Source: Conidiobolus incongruus B7586
Taxonomy: Eukaryota > Entomophthoromycota > Entomophthoromycetes > Entomophthorales > Conidiobolaceae
Reading direction: 5' to 3'
DNA: 28,570 nucleotides
Assembly: GCA_000697335.1 (NCBI GenBank)
Contig: JNEM01011074.1
Coordinates: 1-28,570, forward strand
Both the position numbers and the translations under genes were made by a program. This document shows positions 22,738 to 28,570 of this stretch, one piece after another. The notes under the pieces are model-generated. The model was not told the origin of the DNA. It saw nothing but the letters and a program-made list of their open reading frames with translations, and made no database searches. Every line of letters begins with the position of its first letter. Within the stretch, counting starts at the first letter, position 1.

Positions 22738-23353
22738 TGTTAACTTGTAAAAATGGATAGAATGTCAAGGTTGTCGACTTGGCAACCTGTCGAACCACCT
22801 CAGGTTGACGAGAAATCCTTGTCAAAACAGCTGACGGGGTGCATTGGAAACCTTACCCTCCTTGGGACCTAATTGTGCAATTCATGAGGATAACTGCCTC
22901 GGTAAGCCTATAGACACCCATAAAAGAGTATAGGCAATCCCAAACCCTAAAAAAAGAGAGTCAAGAAGCTTTGGTAAAACGCTTATCAGAAGTTCAGCTT
23001 ACCAGCTGCGGCTCTACCTAAAGACCTCAATAAAAACCATTGTTGAAAACTAATTTTACCAAAGTTATTCTATCAAATTTATTTTCATTATTTGGTCGGG
23101 ATGAATCTAAGTCAGTTAATCACGGCTGACCCACATACGGCAACGTATTCCCCAATACTGCGCACTATGCTCTTTAACTAGCTAGTCACGTATGCGCCTT
23201 AGCTCGTCCGACTTATCCTGGATGCACTATCCTCTTCTAGGATTAGCGATCTGACTACCTTGTTTCTGGCCAGCATTCCCGAGAACGTGACAGGTAACGT
23301 ATTTAGTCAATCAAGCTAATAATCCTAGTATGAGCAAGAGGAGAATAATTTAA
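22738..23353. mobile_element. GC-rich hairpin-dense island, possible retroelement fragment or structured RNA
   Basis: A sharp composition change on both sides sets this apart from AT-rich spacer. The ends read TGTTAA and TTAACA, the short inverted termini usual for LTRs, 616 bases apart, but I see no matching target-site duplication. Perfect or near-perfect small hairpins crowd it: AGGTTG/CAACCT (22768-22788), GTCGAACC/GGTTGAC (22789-22809), GCCTATA/TATAGGC (22906-22935), TGGTAA/TTACCA (22972-23004), GTCAG/CTGAC (23111-23130), ATACG-GCAA-CGTAT (23135-23148, a GNRA tetraloop), and ATCCT/AGGAT (23229-23243). A 39-codon ATG frame starts at 22753 and has no known match. An AT-rich bridge (about 23030-23095) splits the island in two. 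Candidates are the leader of a LINE, a solo LTR, or a non-coding RNA gene. I found no match to tRNA, rRNA, snRNA, group I/II intron or ribozyme cores. Confidence 0.35.
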
Positions 23354-24000
23354 CAGAAATACTAGGTTAAAACAAATACGAATTGGTATTTGATTAAATT
23401 AATTTTATTAAGTAGACCTAAATTCTGTATCCACTGAGTAATTGGAATTAGTTCAGCTTGACTACTGGAAGCGGGCTAAAAATAGGTACTCATTTCAATT
23501 AAATTTGAAACATATTCAAATCTTGCATCCAATAGGTAAAATTAATATTGCTATGATAGTCGGATTTATACCTACTATTAAATAACCATCCTGTATAAAA
23601 AATATTGGTAATATCATATAAATCAGAGTTTAGTACAGCTGATTGAGTCAAATTAATACTTAATATTGATTAATGACCATTGAATATATCATGGTATATT
23701 AAATAAAAATCGTTACCTTTGAAGAACAATCAAACAAGCAATCATATCCTCCAATTTTATTTGATCTTTATTTCTTATATTTTTCAGTTTACTAAATGAA
23801 GCAGCGGTGACATGACCATGTAATTTAGCAATACTACTCAATTCGCCGAAAATATCACTAACTAATAGACCTTAATAAAAATAGTTTAGAATGTATATAT
23901 TATATTATGATATACCAAATTATCTATTTTCATTTTGAGCACTCTCGATGAAATGATTATACTAAATTGTAGAGTATGAACAAATGGCCATATTGATAAT
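23350..24000 (-). pseudogene. Unidentified decayed protein-coding gene
   Basis: Three coding-like pieces lie in order on the minus strand. First, 23870-23717 is an open 51-codon exon-like stretch (GLLVSDIFGELSSIAKLHGH, then KLEDMIACLIVLQ) bounded by a TTAAG acceptor and a GTAACG donor. Second, an open frame at about 23670-23499 (LNSDLYDITNIFYTGWLFN, then NFTYWMQDLNMF) ends in TAA. Third, at about 23490-23357 a frame contains QAELIPITQWIQNLGLLNK with one in-frame stop. Upstream (about 23990-23925) a faint piece reads NHFIESAQNENR. The amino-acid makeup is more protein-like than AT-driven frames elsewhere. No domain is recognised, there is no usable start, and the frames cannot be followed without breaks, so it is called a relic. 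The right boundary of the GC-rich island touches its 3' end. Confidence 0.4.
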
Positions 24001-24450
24001 TGTATTAAATTATACTTAAACTGTGTTGATGTTAAGATGAAATAGCAAGGATTGTGTCAGGAGAAATTTATTAAATGCAATTAGCATGTACCATTTTCAA
24101 CTTGGATATAATATGAATTTACCTCATTAAAGAAGATCAATTCAATTGAATCGTCAATAAGTCAGATTTTATAATAGATAAATATGTAAATATAAGCAAT
24201 TATATAATCATAATTATTGTAAATAACTACTTGATACTATTTCCAATATGTACGAACTATATATTATATTAGTTGTTATATTAATATATCTTTGTTAGAA
24301 CAATTATCATAAATTGGTTTGAGAAAAAGTTATAATTTAACTCATTTTGAATAAATTTTGAACTTAATATTGAAAGTTAAAGACCAATATAATATCCATA
24401 TTTAATTAAATATACTTAATCTAATGTTATTTGCACTATAGTGATGCTTA

Positions 24451-24664
24451 ATAATTGTTTTGAAACCAAAAATGAATTTGTAAATCAAATGGTTCATTAA
24501 AAAAAGTTGGAATTTTGACACAAATATCATTTTGGTTATTTAATATGAAATTTAATAGACCAAAAGTATTATTATTACCTTGCATTTCAAATTGATATAA
24601 TTTCAAGTTAGACTCATTGTTACCAGAAAATAAATATGCGATATAAAATGAATAAGATATGAAG
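24451..24664 (-). pseudogene. Coding-like exon remnant, unidentified
   Basis: On the minus strand an open stretch of about 70 codons follows a TTCTAG acceptor-like site and ends in TAA at 24448-24450. It contains YIAYLFSGNNESNLKLYQFE, then NNNTFGLLNFILNNQNDICV and FDLQIHFWFQN. A possible 48-nt intron (24712-24665, GTAAAA..TCTAG) would join it to another piece (HYSNLNHSIGHKLIIG), but the phases do not match. It may belong to the relic at 23350-24000. No family is recognised. Confidence 0.3.
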
Positions 24665-25120
24665 CTAGAATATTGATATCATATCAAGTATTAAAGGTAT
24701 CATCAATTTTACCCCAATTATTAATTTATGGCCAATAGAATGATTTAAATTCGAATAATGGCTACTCTATATTATTCATTTTTTAAATTCCTGATTAACT
24801 TCAAAAAGTGACTTGATAATCAGAAATATAAACAATGATTGTGTATTATGGGATATTTTTTCAATACTATAACCATGAATTTAAAATTAATTATTGTAAA
24901 ATTAAAAATCAGAAAAATAGGGAAAATGTGAATTGATCTTATTATAACTACTGAAGAATCCAAATATTAAATTGAGATTTAATTAGTGATTTAATTATTA
25001 TGACAACTCCCTTATATATCATATAACAGAATCACTGGACCTAACATTTTTAAAAGTCTAATACTTAAAAATAGTATTAAATGAATAAAACATTTTGGAA
25101 TATTATATTTGGTAAATCTA

Positions 25121-27019
25121 TTAGTTGGAATGGGATAAAGTATCTTCAGGTTTTTTTGCAGTTGAACTACTACCCCATCCAACCCAGTCTCCAAACATTG
25201 AATTACGAGCACGATTTTTGAAAAATGAACCAACACTCCCAACCGTATCAACAACTCCTCCCACTACACCCGATACGCTGACAACAGAGGTGGGACGAGT
25301 AGAAGGATGAACTGGCTCCTGATAGTTATATTTGGATGGAGCTCTTGGGGATGCAGACAGCTGTTCATAGTTCTCCCCTTCCAATTTTTGCCTAGCTTCA
25401 ATTAGACGATTTAAGATATTTTGATGATATTCGATTTGGTCATCTAGAAAATCTGTTGATATGCTTTTAAAATCATTAAGTTTGTATTGATGAAATTGGT
25501 TGATTTCGGCCAATGTGACATTGAAAACAGTATCACACCTTGATTTGACTTTCTCGATGTCAATATCCTTGTTGGGAGAGTCCGCCCAGCTTTCTTCATT
25601 ACTTGCCTCTTTATATTTAGCCAATGCGCCACCATGCATCTCAACAATTGGTGAATAGGAGTGGACTAAGCTCTGATATTCCTTCAGGCGATCGATAAAC
25701 GATTGGCATTCTCTCTTAGAGTAATTGTCTTTGATATCGGATATTTCTTGCATGGTTTCAGCCATTAGCTGAATACCCTTAGTTAGTCTTAAGCATTCTT
25801 CACAGTTATCTTTAAAACACCAAACATTTTCATCATTGACGCAATCTCGAGTCTCTCGGCCTAATCCTGAGATCATCCTTAAAAGGCCATAGCTTAGTTT
25901 ACGATATTGATCACTAGATTCGAATGAATGATCCCTATAACCAACTGCACCTTCGTAGCACATAGGTAAAAGTTTATCAATGGATTTAATGTGGTTATGG
26001 AAGCGCTTGACAGTATCTTCATCTCCTTCGTCATCAACATTGAATTCAGGATGATATACATGCTGAAAGAAAGTGAGTCCGTGTTGGTGTCTTTCAGTTA
26101 AAAATCTCTTATCAGCTTTGGACCACTCTACATCGTTGGTACAACTCAGAAAGTGAGTGAATATTTCAGAATATCTAATGACAGGGTGCATGGCTAGATG
26201 ATTAATAAATCTCTCCAATTGATTGCGCCTCTTTTCAATAAAATCTTCGCTAAATCTACCTGAGAATTGTTTTTCAGGAAGGTGAGGTAGTACTAGAGAG
26301 CGAAACTTAAGATGAAGTCTTTCATAAAGCCATTCAAATTGACTAAATCTTCTTTCAACTGTAACTTGAGTTCCTTCAGAGAATATTGAAGTAACGTGGA
26401 ATATAGTATATTCTCCAAGACCTTCCCCAGAAGATCTTGTTTCAGGATCGTGAACATATATTGTGAATACCGCCGTTTTTTCTTGCCAGCTAGGACCTGC
26501 AGTGATAAAGTGTCTGTCAACTTCATTGACTTTATTTTCATTAGAACTTGGACCTGTTGAAGAAGAAATTTCAGAATGTTGATTTGCTGTCAATTGACTG
26601 ATAGATTCTGAACTTTCTGACTCATCATTAACTCCAAGAATAAACTCCTCAACACCTGTTGTAACAAACCAGCTGAATCGATTTAGCTGCCTCCTCCCAA
26701 ATACGCTACCTGTTCTTGAAAGTGTGTTAGTTGTTGAATTATTATTAGGAAGAATATGCTCAGAGCTAGAAGGCGAAGATTCTGCTTGCAAAAGAATATA
26801 GCTAACTGGAACAAGGCCTTTTTCACCATTCGAATTTTCAACTAAGCACCAACCTTCTACTGGCTCATTTTCTAAAACTGTCACTTTTTCACCTTCTTTG
26901 ACAGATAATTCTTCATAACCTTCTTGAGCAGTGAAATCATATAAGATTTTTGCGGGTTTTGGTGAAGTCATACTATTTATTACAGGTGAATTTTTATTAG
27001 AACTAGAACTATTTTTCAT
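25121..27019 (-). CDS. SH3-PX-BAR sorting nexin of the SNX9/SNX18/SNX33 type
   Basis: A single-exon 632-residue membrane-remodelling protein. The family links phosphoinositide membranes to dynamin and actin nucleation in endocytosis. An SH3 domain lies at about 22-78 (ALYDF-type start KILYDFTAQ, then GWCLVENSNGEKGLVPVSYI). A low-complexity linker follows, then NRFSWFVTTGVEEFILG at 113-129, which is the conserved pre-PX segment of SNX9 relatives. The PX domain at about 182-293 carries RRFSQFEWL, LPHLPEKQFSGRF and RRNQLERF, the basic phosphoinositide-binding elements. A BAR_3-type helical domain covers about 297-560. A Ser/Gly/Val-rich tail (VSVSGVVGGVVDTVGSVGSF) ends the protein. No intron is needed. 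The ATG at 27017-27019 is the first in frame. Related SH3-PX-BAR proteins are absent from budding yeast, so this supports a basal-fungal or other non-Dikarya origin. Confidence 0.92.
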   Translation of the reverse strand: MKNSSSSNKNSPVINSMTSPKPAKILYDFTAQEGYEELSVKEGEKVTVLENEPVEGWCLVENSNGEKGLVPVSYILLQAESSPSSSEHILPNNNSTTNTLSRTGSVFGRRQLNRFSWFVTTGVEEFILGVNDESESSESISQLTANQHSEISSSTGPSSNENKVNEVDRHFITAGPSWQEKTAVFTIYVHDPETRSSGEGLGEYTIFHVTSIFSEGTQVTVERRFSQFEWLYERLHLKFRSLVLPHLPEKQFSGRFSEDFIEKRRNQLERFINHLAMHPVIRYSEIFTHFLSCTNDVEWSKADKRFLTERHQHGLTFFQHVYHPEFNVDDEGDEDTVKRFHNHIKSIDKLLPMCYEGAVGYRDHSFESSDQYRKLSYGLLRMISGLGRETRDCVNDENVWCFKDNCEECLRLTKGIQLMAETMQEISDIKDNYSKRECQSFIDRLKEYQSLVHSYSPIVEMHGGALAKYKEASNEESWADSPNKDIDIEKVKSRCDTVFNVTLAEINQFHQYKLNDFKSISTDFLDDQIEYHQNILNRLIEARQKLEGENYEQLSASPRAPSKYNYQEPVHPSTRPTSVVSVSGVVGGVVDTVGSVGSFFKNRARNSMFGDWVGWGSSSTAKKPEDTLSHSN

Positions 27020-28570
27020 TTTAAATGAACTGAATAATAGTATATTGGTTTTGAGGAATTGAATTTATTTTATATTAATTATAATAGCAAGTTATAGGTT
27101 TGAGAATATAATTGATAAAATTTAAAGAATAAGATTATTCGTTAAACAAAAATCGCCTTATAGTTGAATGATTGATGGATGAATGAATTAATACCACTTA
27201 AGGAAACAGATGTGATTTTCATTTCAGCTATATGTTATGATTATTATAATGATAAATTTACTGAGTCATGAAACAATTATCCAATTAAACTCATCCTCAA
27301 ATTCAAATATACAAAAAATGCTGGATATTTAATCTACTTTTCGATCAAAAAAATCAATTCATTTAACCTCTTCAGAATATATATGTATATCCAATTATCA
27401 TTCTATTTTATTGACATAAAGTTAATTTGTTTTGTCTTTCAAAAATAATAAATATTATATAATTCGTAAATAAAATATTTTAAATAGAATTATTGTTAAT
27501 TGACTTAAATATTATATTATATATATATTTAGTTTTCGATGATACAGTTATATTTTACCATTTATTTGCAAGATTATATCATTTTTGAAATATTAAATAG
27601 TGTCTGGGATATAATACATATTTCAATTCTATTCTCAAAGTTAAAGTAATTATAACATGTTAATTAAATCCTATAATGAGAATAACTTGTCATAAATCAA
27701 TCAATTATTTACTCATCAAATACATTGAAACTAACTTCTATAAAATAAACATTATTCTTATATATAATGTTAATTTTGATAATTGATCATATTGTTTAAC
27801 TTTTCAAGTAAGATCCATTTAATAACACTCTAACTAATTATTAATCCTCAGTTTGTATTAAAAGGATTTTGAATACTAACCAAAACTAAAGTTTGAAAAT
27901 TATTCACCAAAATATTGGGCCAACTCAAATCTATCATAATTACTAATTTTCCTAGTTTATTTGATAAATGTTAAAAATATGCTCAAATGTGACCCAAAAA
28001 GAAAATTCAGTGACTTTTTCCCATAATCTACTCTAAAATAACTGTGACCATAATAAAGACTTTCAAGTATTCCTCTTCTCAAATTAAAAAATATATAGTA
28101 TTTATTGAAATGACCTTATTAGTTTTATTTTTTGCTATGTCTAGCATAAAAGAAATGATAGAGTTCCTTATTATCTTTGGTATAGTTAACTTTAATAAGA
28201 ACTTAAATGATCTAGCACTTTTAAGATTATTATATAAATTAAAAACCTTAAGATATATATTTTTATATTTGGTATATATATTATACTTGTTATAATAGTT
28301 TATACTTAAACTTTCTTTTAAAGAAAATGATTTTAAAAGATAGATAAGATTGCTAAAAGCTAAGTTTTTTTAATTTGCTAATATTTTATAATTATATATA
28401 AATTTTATTTCTTTTTATCAAAGAAAACAAATGCCTTTAAAAACTTAATCAATAATTATATTTTGCTAACTAGGTTATAAAAAAGCATGTTTAAAAGATA
28501 TAACAGAAAAGTTTTAAATAAAAGATAGAACTATTATTTTATATATTAAAAAGATAATATACTCTATTAA
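27020..28570. other. AT-rich spacer, no supported gene
   Basis: Upstream region of the SNX9-type gene and beyond. One frame at 28110-28295 (61 codons from ATG) is very hydrophobic (FLIIFGIVNF, FLYLVYILYLL), but such strings are expected from TA-rich DNA and I see no family match. The last 300 bases contain several AAAAGATA-like words and differ slightly in texture from the rest. No RNA gene is seen. Confidence 0.55.

Noticed and set aside
22780-22850. A hammerhead ribozyme in the GC-rich island (TGACGAG and GGAAACC words).
   Set aside because: The CTGANGA core is not matched (TTGACGAG) and the three stems cannot be laid out around it.
22753-22872. A 39-codon ATG frame within the GC-rich island as a small protein gene.
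   Set aside because: It is short, has no recognisable motif, and overlaps the hairpins that better explain the base composition.
28110-28295. A hydrophobic 61-codon frame that could be a small membrane protein.
   Set aside because: TA-rich DNA readily yields Ile/Leu/Phe/Tyr strings; no supporting signal or homologue is apparent.
1-28570. tRNA, rRNA, snRNA or CRISPR-like arrays.
   Set aside because: No A/B-box pairs with a cloverleaf, no conserved rRNA or snRNA blocks and no regularly spaced repeats were seen on reading both strands.

Overview
The window looks like nuclear DNA of an AT-rich eukaryote, most likely an early-diverging fungus (an Entomophthoromycotina/Zoopagomycota-type genome is my best inference). 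The grounds are strongly AT-rich spacers around less AT-rich exons, short GT..AG introns (about 43-74 nt), standard code usage (TAA, TAG and TGA all end intact genes), a fungal-style secreted M28 aminopeptidase, and a Na,K-ATPase-like P-type pump of the kind known from basal fungi. I could run no search, so all family names rest on motifs and remembered homologues.

Six genes look intact. They are UQCRC2/QCR2 (8684-10117, +), a small secreted Tyr/Pro-rich protein (11957-12220, +), a secreted M28 leucine-aminopeptidase-like enzyme (13732-14999, +), a type IIC-like cation ATPase (15250-18528, -), APC3/CDC27 (19478-21918, +) and an SNX9-type SH3-PX-BAR sorting nexin (25121-27019, -). M28 and the ATPase converge; the ATPase and CDC27 diverge from a ~950-bp shared promoter region. 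These are mostly unrelated housekeeping functions: respiration, secretion and digestion, ion transport, mitosis, endocytosis.

Between them lie several decaying genes. One is a malonyl-CoA synthetase (ACSF3-like) relic at the left edge (1-1740, -). A second is a relic of Integrator subunit 9 (INTS9, about 2770-5149, +), the most surprising item because Integrator is absent from the familiar yeasts and moulds. A third is a membrane-anchored protein relic (about 7617-8560, -). Unidentified coding relics also lie at 12695-13412 (+), about 23350-24000 (-) and 24451-24664 (-). Several keep usable splice sites and one continuous frame interrupted by stops, so decay seems fairly recent. The mosaic of intact and decaying genes would fit loss after genome duplication or hybridisation, but that is inference.

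Two GC-richer non-coding islands stand out from the AT-rich spacers. The one at 22738-23353 is dense in small perfect hairpins, including a GCAA-tetraloop stem, and is the best candidate for an undescribed element or structured RNA. The other (about 2133-2545) carries TATA- and AATAAA-like signals and may be a solo LTR or other short element. The remaining spacers (5150-7560, 10118-11880, 21919-22737, 27020-28570) are AT-rich with no gene I can support.
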